Assembly (NCBI RefSeq): GCF_021729035.1
Contig: NZ_JAJSAP010000002.1
Coordinates: forward strand, 434,001 to 498,000
DNA length: 64,000 bases
Direction of reading: 5' to 3'
DNA from: Microbulbifer sediminum
Lineage (GTDB): Bacteria > Pseudomonadota > Gammaproteobacteria > Pseudomonadales > Cellvibrionaceae
Shown here: one piece after another, positions 17,836 through 25,719 of the stretch
Numbering within the stretch: the stretch's first letter is position 1
Layout: each line of letters begins with the position of its first letter
The notes under the pieces: generated by a model
The model's input: only the letters and a program-made list of their open reading frames with translations
Databases searched by the model: none
Told to the model about the DNA's origin: nothing
Position numbers and translations under genes: made by a program

Positions 17836-18579
17836 ATGAGCAAGAAAGACAGTATTTACGCGAACCCACTGGGCGATATCGCGGGTTTCCGCTTTGACCA
17901 ATCGGTGGTCGATGTCTTCCCGGACATGATCCAGCGTTCGGTACCGGGCTATACCACCATCGTCGCCATGATCGGCACACTGGCGGAGCGTTACGCCCAG
18001 TCGGGCACGCGCTGCTACGACCTCGGCAGCTCCCTGTGCGCTGCCACCCTGGCCATGCGCCACCGCATTCCCGCGGCGGACTGCAAAATCGTGGCGGTGG
18101 ACAATTCACCGGCCATGGTGGAGCGCGCCCGGACCGTGCTGGCAGCTGACAGTGGGCTGATCCCGGTGGAGCTGGTCTGTGATGACCTGCAGAACGTGGA
18201 CATCGAAAACGCCTCGGTGGTGGTCCTCAATTTCACCCTGCAGTTCATTCCCGTCGCGGAGCGGGAAGCAATCCTGCGCAGGATTTTCGAGGGCCTGCGC
18301 CCCGGCGGTGTCCTGATCCTGTCAGAAAAAGTGGCCTTCGAGGACCGCGACCACCAGGAGCTGATGATCGACCTGCACCACTCCTTCAAGCGTGCCAACG
18401 GCTACAGTGAGCTGGAGGTGGCTCAGAAGCGCTCGGCACTGGAAAACGTCCTGATCCCAGAGACCCTGGCAGTCCACCGCGATCGACTCAAGGGCGTCGG
18501 CTTTGGCAGCGTTGACGTATGGTTCCAGTGCTTCAACTTTGCCTCCATGATTGCCATCAAGGCACCCACTGAGGGCTGA
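17836..18579 (+). CDS. cmoA: Carboxy-S-adenosyl-L-methionine synthase CmoA
   Basis: A 247-residue enzyme that makes carboxy-SAM from SAM and prephenate, the donor for cmo5U34 in tRNA. Marks: [88 protein letters not shown] and [17 protein letters not shown], all matching CmoA. It is followed after 8 nt by cmoB, so the two are translated together. The start ATG at 17836 gives the standard N-terminus. Confidence 0.96.
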   Translation: MSKKDSIYANPLGDIAGFRFDQSVVDVFPDMIQRSVPGYTTIVAMIGTLAERYAQSGTRCYDLGSSLCAATLAMRHRIPAADCKIVAVDNSPAMVERARTVLAADSGLIPVELVCDDLQNVDIENASVVVLNFTLQFIPVAEREAILRRIFEGLRPGGVLILSEKVAFEDRDHQELMIDLHHSFKRANGYSELEVAQKRSALENVLIPETLAVHRDRLKGVGFGSVDVWFQCFNFASMIAIKAPTEG

Positions 18580-18587
18580 GCGCCACG

Positions 18588-19565
18588 ATGATCGATTACA
18601 CCCAACTCTACCAAGGCCTCCAGCATATCCCCGCCCTGCGCGGTTGGCTGGCCAACCTGCCACAGCAGGTCGCTGCCGGCCTGAGTGAACACCGCTGGGG
18701 CGACCTGCCCGACTGGCGCGCAGCGTTAGACGGCCTGCCAGATATCCCCTGTGATTCCACCGAGTTCGTCGACGACGTGGTGATCGGCCAGGCCGGCGAC
18801 GCTACGCCAGAGCAGCTGGAATGCCTGGAGCGCGAACTACGCCGGCTGCACCCCTGGCGTAAAGGTCCGTGGGAAATCTTCGGCCTGCACATCGACACCG
18901 AATGGCGCTCGGACTGGAAATGGGAAAGGGTCCTGCCACACCTTGAGTCGCTGGAAAATCACCTGGTCCTGGACGTGGGCTGCGGCAATGGTTATCACTG
19001 CTGGCGGCAGTACGGCGCCGGCGCACGCCGTGTTATCGGCATCGATCCATCCGCCAAGTTCGTCGCCCAGTTTTACGCACTGAAAAAATACATGGGTGAA
19101 GAGCTGCCGGTGGATGTCCTGCCCATTGGCATCGAGGCAGTACCACCGCAGCTGCGCGCATTCGACACCACTTTTTCCATGGGTGTCCTGTACCACCGTC
19201 GCTCGCCCATGGCCCACCTGCGCGAACTGCGCGAAACCCTCCGCCCCGGCGGGCAGCTGGTGCTGGAAACGCTGGTCATCGACGGCGACCTGGGCCAGTG
19301 CCTGGTCCCCGAAGGGCGCTACGCCAAGATGCGCAATGTGTGGTTCCTGCCCAGCTGTGCCACCCTGGAAAGCTGGCTGCGCAAGAGCGGCTTTGTGAAT
19401 CCCCGGACCGTGGACGTTGCACCCACCAGCCTTGGAGAGCAGCGCCGAACCGACTGGATGCATTTTGAGTCGCTGGCCGACTTTCTCGACCCGGAATCCC
19501 CGAATCAAACCATCGAGGGTCACCCCGCGCCCAAACGCGCCATTCTGGTCGCAAATACACCGTAG
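18588..19565 (+). CDS. cmoB: tRNA U34 carboxymethyltransferase CmoB
   Basis: A 325-residue enzyme that transfers the carboxymethyl group of carboxy-SAM to 5-hydroxyuridine-34, producing cmo5U. Marks: RKGPWEIFGLHIDTEWRSDWKWERVLPHL, LVLDVGCGNGYHCWRQYGAGARRVIGIDPS, DTTFSMGVLYHRRSPMAHLRELRETLRPGGQLVLETLVI, and WFLPSCATLESWLRKSGF. These match CmoB throughout, with normal length. It sits 8 nt behind cmoA. With cmoM at 12.8 kb, the window encodes all steps after the initial U34 hydroxylation. Confidence 0.96.
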   Translation: MIDYTQLYQGLQHIPALRGWLANLPQQVAAGLSEHRWGDLPDWRAALDGLPDIPCDSTEFVDDVVIGQAGDATPEQLECLERELRRLHPWRKGPWEIFGLHIDTEWRSDWKWERVLPHLESLENHLVLDVGCGNGYHCWRQYGAGARRVIGIDPSAKFVAQFYALKKYMGEELPVDVLPIGIEAVPPQLRAFDTTFSMGVLYHRRSPMAHLRELRETLRPGGQLVLETLVIDGDLGQCLVPEGRYAKMRNVWFLPSCATLESWLRKSGFVNPRTVDVAPTSLGEQRRTDWMHFESLADFLDPESPNQTIEGHPAPKRAILVANTP

Positions 19566-19727
19566 CTTGTGCCGCAAAGACGCAATTTAGACACTTAAAC
19601 TCGGTCAAAGACAATACCGGGAGGATATTCTGTGGAATGACCGCAAGTGCCTTGAATGTGCGCCGCGATGCGGCAAAGTTGCCACACGAGTATTTTCAGA
19701 CCAGCCAGTCCAGGAGCGCCAGAGTCA

Positions 19728-21113
19728 ATGAGTATCAGCGTTTTCGAACTGTTCAAGATCGGTATCGGCCCGTCCAGCTCCCATACAGTGGGGCCAATGG
19801 TCGCCGCACGGCAGTTCGTGTCAGATCTCGATCAGCGGGGCCAGCTGGCCCGCACAGACCGGGTGCAGGTGCACCTGTATGGCTCCCTGGCCCTCACCGG
19901 TATCGGGCATGGGACAGATATGGCGGTACTGATGGGCCTGCTGGGAGAGGCACCCGATACCATTGATGTGGACAGTATCGATGAGAAGCTGGCTCGTATC
20001 GAGGGCGACGAGCAGCTATGTCTGAATAATGACCACAATATCCGGTTCGTTCGCGAACACGACCTGGTTTTCCACGAGGACGAGTTCCTGCCACAACACG
20101 CCAACGGCATGACCTGCCGGGCGTACGCGGCCGGTGAACTCTTGTTTGAACGGAGCTACTTCTCCATTGGTGGCGGCTTCGTGCTTTCCGAGGAGGACTT
20201 CGCCCACAAGGACCAGATCGCCACCCTACTCCCGCACGATTTCAGCAATGCCGCCGAGTTGATGGCCATTTGTGACAAACACAACTGGACCATTGCCGAG
20301 CTGGCGATGGAAAACGAAAAGGCGTTCCGCTCGGAGCAGGCCGTCAAGGATGGATTGTGGGAAATATGGCAGGTGATGGATGCCTCCATCCAGCGGGGCT
20401 GCCATCAATATGGCCTGCTGCCCGGCGGGCTGAAAGTACGCCGCCGCGCCGCGGAAATGTACCGGGAACTGAGCAAGCAGAGCCAGGAAGAGCGCGAGGA
20501 TGGCCTGGTAATCCTCGACTGGGTCAGCCTTTATGCGCTCGCAGTCAACGAGGAAAACGCAGCCCGCGGCCGTATTGTAACCTCCCCCACCAATGGTGCT
20601 GCAGGAGTAATCCCGGCAGCCATCGCCTACTATGCCAATTTCGTGCATAAGCCTGAGAAGCACGGTGACCTGAAAGACCAGGTGGTTAAGTTCCTGCTCA
20701 CCGCCGGCGCCATCGGCATGCTGTTCAAGAAGAACGCCTCCATCTCCGCAGCGGAGGTGGGCTGCCAGGGCGAGATTGGCGTTGCCTGCTCCATGGCATC
20801 AGCCGGACTCGCGGCAGTCCAGGGCGGCAGCAATCAGCAGATTGAGAATGCAGCCGAGATTGGCATGGAGCACAACCTGGGGCTCACCTGTGACCCGATC
20901 GGCGGACTGGTACAGGTTCCGTGTATCGAGCGCAACACCATGGGGGCGGTAAAGGCCATTAATGCCGCCCGTTTATCCATGCGTGGTGATGGTGCGCATA
21001 TTGTGCCGCTGGACAGCGTGATCGAGACCATGCGCCAAACCGGTATTGATATGCAGAGTAAATACAAGGAAACATCCCAGGGCGGGCTGGCCGTCAACGC
21101 CGTGAACTGCTGA
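19728..21113 (+). CDS. sdaA: L-serine ammonia-lyase (iron-sulfur type)
   Basis: A 461-residue single-chain L-serine dehydratase that deaminates serine to pyruvate with a [4Fe-4S] cluster. The N-terminal beta domain opens with [29 protein letters not shown]. The alpha domain has [37 protein letters not shown] and [24 protein letters not shown], which carry the conserved cluster cysteines. ATG 19728, preceded by CAGGAGCGCC, restores the standard N-terminus; the frame upstream to 19656 is not family-like. The gene is convergent with rsmJ. Confidence 0.95.
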   Translation: MSISVFELFKIGIGPSSSHTVGPMVAARQFVSDLDQRGQLARTDRVQVHLYGSLALTGIGHGTDMAVLMGLLGEAPDTIDVDSIDEKLARIEGDEQLCLNNDHNIRFVREHDLVFHEDEFLPQHANGMTCRAYAAGELLFERSYFSIGGGFVLSEEDFAHKDQIATLLPHDFSNAAELMAICDKHNWTIAELAMENEKAFRSEQAVKDGLWEIWQVMDASIQRGCHQYGLLPGGLKVRRRAAEMYRELSKQSQEEREDGLVILDWVSLYALAVNEENAARGRIVTSPTNGAAGVIPAAIAYYANFVHKPEKHGDLKDQVVKFLLTAGAIGMLFKKNASISAAEVGCQGEIGVACSMASAGLAAVQGGSNQQIENAAEIGMEHNLGLTCDPIGGLVQVPCIERNTMGAVKAINAARLSMRGDGAHIVPLDSVIETMRQTGIDMQSKYKETSQGGLAVNAVNC

Positions 21114-21150
21114 CCCGGCCCACCCGTCCTCCAATACGCCAAGCCATATC

Positions 21151-21954
21151 TCAACCCGGCACACCGTGGCGGGTATAGATATCAAAGCGGCCGGACTTTC
21201 CCTCCAGCGACAGATCCGGCTTGCGCCCCGCCAGGTGGGGTGCAAGCCGCGGACGTTTAACCACCGTGCGGTAGTAACAGGCCCCGAGCGCGGGTTCCAG
21301 CAGTGCATCCGCATCCGGATCCTCACCGACCAGCAGATGGAAGACTGCCATCTCTTTTTTTACTTTTGCGCTCTTGCCACGAGCGGGAAACATCGGATCC
21401 AGGTAAACCACCGGAATTGATTCCGCAGGCTGGGCAGCAAGCCAGCTTGCCGAGTCCTCGGTCGCGTCAGAGAGCTGCAGCCGCCCTGCCACCGCCGCCA
21501 GCTCCGGATCCATTGTGGCGGCAGCTCGCAGGCGCGAGAGGCCATCCGCCAACAGTGCCCTGACAACCGGGTTACGCTCCAGCAATAGCACTTCACAGCC
21601 CACCGATGCGAGTACAAACGCATCACGCCCAAGACCTCCCGTCGCATCCACGACCCGCGGCTTGAAACCGGCACGCACGCCCACAGCCTTGGCAATCTGC
21701 TGGCCTTTGCCACCACCGTACTTGCGCCGGTGGGCGGCGGCACCGCCGACGAAATCCACCACGACCGGTCCCGGCGCCTTGCGGCCGGTGGCGCACAACT
21801 CCAGCATTTCCCCGCAGCGCAGTACATAGGCGGGGTCCGAAATTTGGCGCGGGTCAGAATTTTCCAGGAGATCGAGGCCAAGTTGCACCGATAATTCACG
21901 GGCGGCCGGCAACCACTCGGGTGCTGCGGCTATCACTGCCAGGGATTGGGTCAC
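21151..21954 (-). CDS. rsmJ: 16S rRNA (guanine1516-N2)-methyltransferase RsmJ
   Basis: A 267-residue SAM methyltransferase. Family pattern: VDFVGGAAAHRRKYGGGKGQQIAKAVG, VVDATGGLGRDAFVLASVGCEVLLLERNPVVRALLADGL, VVYLDPMFPARGKSAKVKKEMAVFHLLVG and VVKRPRLAPHLAGRKPDLSLEGKSGRFDIY. These match RsmJ, which modifies 16S rRNA G1516. It is 36 nt downstream of the STAS-like gene on the same strand. Confidence 0.95.
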   Translation of the reverse strand: MTQSLAVIAAAPEWLPAARELSVQLGLDLLENSDPRQISDPAYVLRCGEMLELCATGRKAPGPVVVDFVGGAAAHRRKYGGGKGQQIAKAVGVRAGFKPRVVDATGGLGRDAFVLASVGCEVLLLERNPVVRALLADGLSRLRAAATMDPELAAVAGRLQLSDATEDSASWLAAQPAESIPVVYLDPMFPARGKSAKVKKEMAVFHLLVGEDPDADALLEPALGACYYRTVVKRPRLAPHLAGRKPDLSLEGKSGRFDIYTRHGVPG

Positions 21955-21990
21955 TGGTTTTCCATTCAGGTCACTGCAGGATGGCGGATA

Positions 21991-22365
21991 CTAACCGGGC
22001 CCGGCCAGCCATTCCAGCGCCCGCTCCCTCTCTGCACCGGGAAAGGGCCGAACATCGGCCCCCACAAAATGATCCACCAACCGCGGCATGTACCCCAATA
22101 GTGGCTGGTCAGAGACGACTGCGACCTTGTGCACATGACGGTGGTGATCGCGGATGAAAACGCAGTGGGCAACCAGCCCGGAGAAATCCTCCCAGCCGGG
22201 AAAGCTCTCGGCATTGATGAGGATACCGGCGAGGCTACCGTGCTCCTCGATCACCGGGTCAACCTGCGAGGCCAGCACTTCGAAATCCGCCCGCGTAAGC
22301 GGAGCCCCGGGCAACACCTCAAGCACTGAATGGTTGTAATGCCAGCGATGATCGATCATGGTCAA
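21991..22365 (-). CDS. SpoIIAA-like STAS/SEC14-type protein
   Basis: A 124-residue cytoplasmic protein with the SpoIIAA-like (STAS/SEC14, DUF3478) pattern: VLEVLPGAPLTRADFEVLASQVDPVIEEHGSLAGILINAESFPGWEDFSGLVAHCVFIRDHHRHVHKVAVVSDQPLLGYMPRLVDHFVGADVRPF. The C-terminal FPGAERERALEWL is typical. Function is unknown; relatives are small stand-alone proteins linked to stress. It is followed after 36 nt by rsmJ. Confidence 0.85.
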   Translation of the reverse strand: MTMIDHRWHYNHSVLEVLPGAPLTRADFEVLASQVDPVIEEHGSLAGILINAESFPGWEDFSGLVAHCVFIRDHHRHVHKVAVVSDQPLLGYMPRLVDHFVGADVRPFPGAERERALEWLAGPG

Positions 22366-22373
22366 TACACAAA

Positions 22374-22403
22374 GCCGAAGCCGGGTTTACACACGGCTTC
22401 GGC
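22374..22403 (-). terminator. Terminator-like hairpin behind the acidic envelope protein
   Basis: A 10-bp perfect stem GCCGAAGCCG / CGGCTTCGGC with a 10-nt loop. On the minus strand it is followed by TTTGTG. It lies 21 nt downstream of the gene ending at 22425 and just upstream of the STAS-like gene. Confidence 0.6.
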
Positions 22404-22424
22404 GTTCAGAGGGAAGGTTAATGG

Positions 22425-22892
22425 TTACTGGTTCTGAGGTTCTTCAGTGGACTCAGTTTCCTTTTCATCAGTAACCTTCTCCATGGTATCTTCGGCCGCC
22501 TTCTTGGTGGCCTCGCCGGCGCCTTCAATTGCCTCACCGGCCTTCTCTGCCGCTCCCTCAATCACCTCACCGGTTTCCGAGGCCGCCTTTTTGGTGGCCT
22601 CCACAGCCTCTTTCGCCTCCCGCTCGAGGCTGCTTTCTTCGCCCGGCGGGACCGTATCCGGCTGATCCGACTCACGAGGTGTCTCGGTGCCGGTTTCGGG
22701 CGTATCCATGGTACCCATTCCGTCGGGCGGAGTCTGGCTCTCGTCCGGGGTAGTACCGCCCTCGTCTATGGTTTCGCTCTCGGGGGTCTCGAGCGAATCG
22801 TAGGCGTCGCCGGCCTTGTCATCGCCGCCGCGCGACATGAAATACCCGATAATCAGCAACAAAATAATCAGCGGAAGCAGTAGCTTTTTCAT
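22425..22892 (-). CDS. Membrane-anchored acidic protein with Ala/Glu/Lys helical repeats
   Basis: A 155-residue protein; the function is not recognised. ATG 22892 has a strong ribosome site (AGAGGTGGG) upstream. One N-terminal transmembrane helix (KKLLLPLIILLLIIGYFM) is followed by a low-complexity acidic linker rich in Thr, Pro, Glu, Asp and Ser (residues 22-90). After it comes a segment of near-repeats, EAVEATKKAAS, EVIEGAAEKAGEAIEGAG and EATKKAAEDTMEKV, predicted to form an amphipathic helix like apolipoprotein or YtxH-type proteins. It is likely an inner-membrane or periplasmic protein. A hairpin terminator follows. Confidence 0.7.
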   Translation of the reverse strand: MKKLLLPLIILLLIIGYFMSRGGDDKAGDAYDSLETPESETIDEGGTTPDESQTPPDGMGTMDTPETGTETPRESDQPDTVPPGEESSLEREAKEAVEATKKAASETGEVIEGAAEKAGEAIEGAGEATKKAAEDTMEKVTDEKETESTEEPQNQ

Positions 22893-23285
22893 AAACCCAC
22901 CTCTGAGGCCTGGCTGTTTCACAATTAGGGATGCGACAGCGGAAGTCTCCGATAATTGTCCCCGGTGCATGCGCCAACCGGCTTTGCACCAGGGGAATCA
23001 AGGGGAAAGCTTCCCGATGTCTGCCCATGACGCCGGGCGAGGTATCGCCTTTTGCCTCAATCCGGAAGATGTTGGCGCCAATATTGATAAGAATAACCTG
23101 CAAACCGTGTTATTCAAGGAACATTGTTCCCACTTTCAGGCAGTCTTGCTGTAGATAGCAAGCCTTTAATAACCACCGGTTTTAAAAAAAAGCATTCAAG
23201 GTTTGAAGCGAGTCGCACCACTGAGACGGCAAACCCAAGCGATAACCGCCCGTCCTTTCCGGGCGGATTTAAACCGGCGGCCAGG
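22893..23285. other. Gene-free stretch with a hairpin at 23246-23266
   Basis: About 390 bp with no convincing gene on either strand; the reading frames present look random. A 7-bp GC stem (CCGCCCG / CGGGCGG) at 23246-23266 lies 20 nt downstream of the leftward gene that ends at 23286 and is a likely weak terminator for it. The AT-rich part around 23090-23200 probably holds the promoter of the acidic membrane protein gene. Confidence 0.5.
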
Positions 23286-23900
23286 CTAGCCCTGCAGCTC
23301 TGACTCTTTCAGGCGGGCCAGCAGCGGCGCCGCCTCCGACTCTGGTACCGCAGCCTCACAGCTATACAGCTGTAACCTGCCGTATATGTCCGGGCTGGCA
23401 AAAATCAGGTAGCGCGCGCCCTTTTCGAGCTTCACCTCACAGGCATCCAGCCCGCGCCGAAACGCAACAAGCCGGTTGGCCTCGCCCTTCCAGACCTGCT
23501 CGGACACGGCAGAGTAGACATAACCCTTGATTGCCACCATGCCCGGCTCGGACAGTGCCTGGTCGACGTCGCGGTGTATTCCGGCAATCATTACTTCGGC
23601 CACAAATGCCGCATCCTCATAGCGCACGCTGAGGCTACTGCCACCAGCACCAGGCTGGGGAACGTCACCATCAGGTTTGGAGGATTCGCTGCCAGATGAG
23701 GAGGCGTGGCCGGCTACCGGGGAGACGCCTGCGGCATCATCGACCACCCCTGAGGGGGTCTCCGCGGCCACAGGGGGAACCGGGAGAAACACAAAAGTGA
23801 AAACAGCCGCCGTGAATGTCAACACGCGGTACGGTTGGTAGTTACGGGGACAACGGCCCTGCCGTTGCTTTCCCCTCGACTTGCTGCCCAGGCCCAGCAT
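23286..23900 (-). CDS. Exported protein with NTR/TIMP-like C-terminal region, function unknown
   Basis: A 204-residue protein. ATG 23900 is preceded by TGAGGAACTTC, a good ribosome site; the upstream frame to 23963 has none. The N-terminus is basic (KSRGKQRQGR), followed by a hydrophobic segment (VLTFTAAVFTFVFLPVPPVAA) with an Ala-x-Ala cleavage site. A Ser/Gly/Pro linker follows. The C-terminal half has strands like FVAEVMIAGIHRD, EQVWKG, LEKGARYLIFAS and LQLYSCEAAVP. The pattern of VWKG, a G-x-RYL-hF segment and a final Cys near a Glu resembles netrin/TIMP-like (OB-fold) modules. This resemblance is by eye only. Confidence 0.6.
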   Translation of the reverse strand: MLGLGSKSRGKQRQGRCPRNYQPYRVLTFTAAVFTFVFLPVPPVAAETPSGVVDDAAGVSPVAGHASSSGSESSKPDGDVPQPGAGGSSLSVRYEDAAFVAEVMIAGIHRDVDQALSEPGMVAIKGYVYSAVSEQVWKGEANRLVAFRRGLDACEVKLEKGARYLIFASPDIYGRLQLYSCEAAVPESEAAPLLARLKESELQG

Positions 23901-24040
23901 GAAGTTCCTCACGGGCTCACTCCCTGTTATTGCTGACACACCCCGGACTTTACCGCCCTTCATTGGGCCAGTAGAGATATGAGGCCTTCCCCACCATCAT
24001 CCCTGTGACCCAGCCTCCGGGTAGCCATCGGTGCCCGGGC

Positions 24041-24064
24041 AAAAAAAAGGGCACCGAAGTGCCC
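24041..24064 (-). terminator. Intrinsic terminator of the OmpA-family gene
   Basis: On the minus strand GGGCAC-TTCG-GTGCCC is followed directly by eight T residues. It is a textbook intrinsic terminator with a UUCG tetraloop, 14 nt after the stop of the YiaD-like gene. Confidence 0.93.
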
Positions 24065-24078
24065 TATTTTGTCTCACA

Positions 24079-24729
24079 TTATTTGAGCGGCAGCAACTCG
24101 AGCTCGACGCGGCGGTTCGCCTGCTTGCCGGACGCGGTGTCGTTAGCCGCAATCGGGTAACGCTCACCATAACCCACGGCCTGGACACGGCCACTGGCAA
24201 TACCGGCATTGGTGAAGAAGCTTGCGACAGAGTTGGCGCGACGCTCACTCAGAGTCTGGTTGTAAACGTCGGAACCGGTGCTGTCGGTATGGCCGCTGAC
24301 ACGGATGGCGGTCTTGTCGAACTCCTTGAGTACCAGCACCACGGAATCGAGGGTGTCGTAGAAGTCGCGACGGATTTCGGCACGGTCAGTGGCAAAGGTG
24401 ATATTACCCGGCATAATCAGGCGAATATTGTCACCTTCACGCTGGACCCGAACGCCTGTACCTTCCAGGCGCTGGCGCAGTGCAGCCTCCTGGCGATCCA
24501 TGTAGTAACCAACGCCCCCACCAATTGCGGCGCCGCCCAGTGCACCGGTAATCGCACCTTTTTTACGGTCGTCCTTGCTGGCAGTCGCCGCTCCGATGAT
24601 AGCCCCCGCCACAGCACCGGCACCGGCACCTTTCGCCGCGTTACTGGTTTTACGCTCGCCGGTATACGGATCCAGGGTGCTACAGCCAACCAGTGAGCCC
24701 AGTGCGAGAATTGCGACCCATTTTTTCAT
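24079..24729 (-). CDS. OmpA-family lipoprotein with glycine zipper (YiaD-like)
   Basis: A 216-residue outer-membrane lipoprotein. The signal MKKWVAILALGSLVGC has lipobox LVGC (Cys16). A glycine-zipper region follows (AAKGAGAGAVAGAIIGAATASKDDRKKGAITGALGGAAIGGGVGYYMD). The C-terminal OmpA domain has FATDRAEIRRDFYDTLDSVV, VSGHTDSTGSDVYNQTLSERRANSVASFF and VGYGERYPIAANDTASGKQANRRVELEL, which includes the peptidoglycan (diaminopimelate)-binding residues. AGGAGAACCTTAC stands in front of the ATG. It anchors the outer membrane to peptidoglycan. The gene is monocistronic and closed by a strong terminator. Confidence 0.92.
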   Translation of the reverse strand: MKKWVAILALGSLVGCSTLDPYTGERKTSNAAKGAGAGAVAGAIIGAATASKDDRKKGAITGALGGAAIGGGVGYYMDRQEAALRQRLEGTGVRVQREGDNIRLIMPGNITFATDRAEIRRDFYDTLDSVVLVLKEFDKTAIRVSGHTDSTGSDVYNQTLSERRANSVASFFTNAGIASGRVQAVGYGERYPIAANDTASGKQANRRVELELLPLK

Positions 24730-25019
24730 GTAAGGTTCTCCTAACGCTTTTCAGTGAACGGGTGTTGCTTCACGACAGGACAGAATCGCCCGCCGCGCTG
24801 ATAGAAATGTTGCCGCGGACCAGCTGTCTCCCAGCTGAACCGCCCCCCTTTCTAAGGTTGCGAAGACTAGGCGGATTTGCCCTCGGCGTCCATAAAGCAG
24901 TACGCATTTATGGACAACAAACAGTCGTGAGTTTCTGCATTGATCGGAAAAGTGGCGGGCTGACGGGAAAAGCTGCCCGGGCCCGAGCCGTAATTCCCCT
25001 GCATATCTTCCACAATTTC

Positions 25020-25028
25020 TGTGGATAA
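25020..25028 (-). promoter_or_regulatory. Perfect DnaA-box-like 9-mer
   Basis: TGTGGATAA, the complement of TTATCCACA, an exact match to the strong DnaA box. It lies in the gene-free region. A single 9-mer can occur by chance. Confidence 0.4.
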
Positions 25029-25207
25029 CTCTGTTAACGAAACGCTAAAAGAGCAAGCCAAGCGGCGGGCCAACTCGCTCCCAGCGTTTTGCGCACTTTT
25101 TAGCCTTAGCCTTTTATCATTAAAAAACAATAACTTACAAGCAATCAAGACCCTCAGCGTACCAAATAGCGAAGACTGACCGGGCGTTCACAGAACCCCC
25201 TCCGCCA

Positions 25208-25216
25208 TGTGGAAAA
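25208..25216 (-). promoter_or_regulatory. Second DnaA-box-like 9-mer
   Basis: TGTGGAAAA, the complement of TTTTCCACA, fits TTWTNCACA. It has the same orientation as the box at 25020, about 190 bp away across the AT-rich tract. Confidence 0.35.
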
Positions 25217-25466
25217 AGTTTTGTCAACACGCGATCAGGGGAAAAGACGATGATTTTTTGCCAAGGAATCGTCATCGGGACCGCGTCCAGTCGAACGAGA
25301 CGCTGAAGCTGAACGATCGCTTCACTTGTGACCCATAGGGAACAACCCATGACGGTGAGCAACCGCCGGCCGGTATGAGCCGATTCCCCAAAGCCACGGG
25401 GTCCGCAGTCCAGTATCCGGTCCACGGATATGGCCGCAAGCGGTGACCTTTCAAACGCCATTCCCA

Positions 25467-25700
25467 TTAATAATGTGGGGGCTTTTCACTCGCATCGCCG
25501 CCGCGTCCTGCTCCATGCATCTCCTCATTCAGGTCCCGGTAGCGCTCTCCCAGTTCCCTGAGCCGCGCGACCAGGGTACGGAGACTCGCATCCTGGTTGG
25601 CGATCACATCATTGAGCTGGGCCAGGGTGTCCTCCTGGAATGCCAGGCGGGTTTCCAGCTCCTCGACCCGGCTGCGGAGGTCTTGTAACTCTTCTGTCAT
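25467..25700 (-). CDS. slyX: SlyX family protein
   Basis: A 77-residue coiled-coil protein: LQDLRSRVEELETRLAFQEDTLAQLNDVIANQDASLRTLVARLRELGERYRDL, ending in KPPHY, the conserved C-terminus of SlyX. ATG 25700 has GGA 7 nt upstream; GTG 25706 is an alternative. The molecular function of SlyX is not established. It lies 19 nt downstream of the serine hydrolase gene on the same strand. Confidence 0.92.
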   Translation of the reverse strand: MTEELQDLRSRVEELETRLAFQEDTLAQLNDVIANQDASLRTLVARLRELGERYRDLNEEMHGAGRGGDASEKPPHY

Positions 25701-25719
25701 GGGCACATCCGGTATGGTT

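Larger units (their letters stand above)
24730..25466. other. Long gene-free region with DnaA-box-like sites
   Basis: About 740 bp without a believable gene; the short frames here have no family features or ribosome sites. It is more AT-rich than its surroundings in 25085-25145, a tract of TTT/AAA runs including CTTTTATCATTAAAAAACAATAAC. It contains two sequences matching the DnaA-box consensus TTWTNCACA, listed separately. It must also hold the promoter of the leftward OmpA-family gene. Confidence 0.55.

Noticed and set aside
24730-25466. The region as a chromosomal replication origin
   Set aside because: Only two DnaA-like boxes and no origin-linked genes (dnaA, dnaN, gidA, parAB) nearby.
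25135-25467. A 110-codon leftward frame in the gene-free region
   Set aside because: No ribosome site, no recognisable domain, unusual composition, and it ends in the AT-rich tract. Treated as non-coding.
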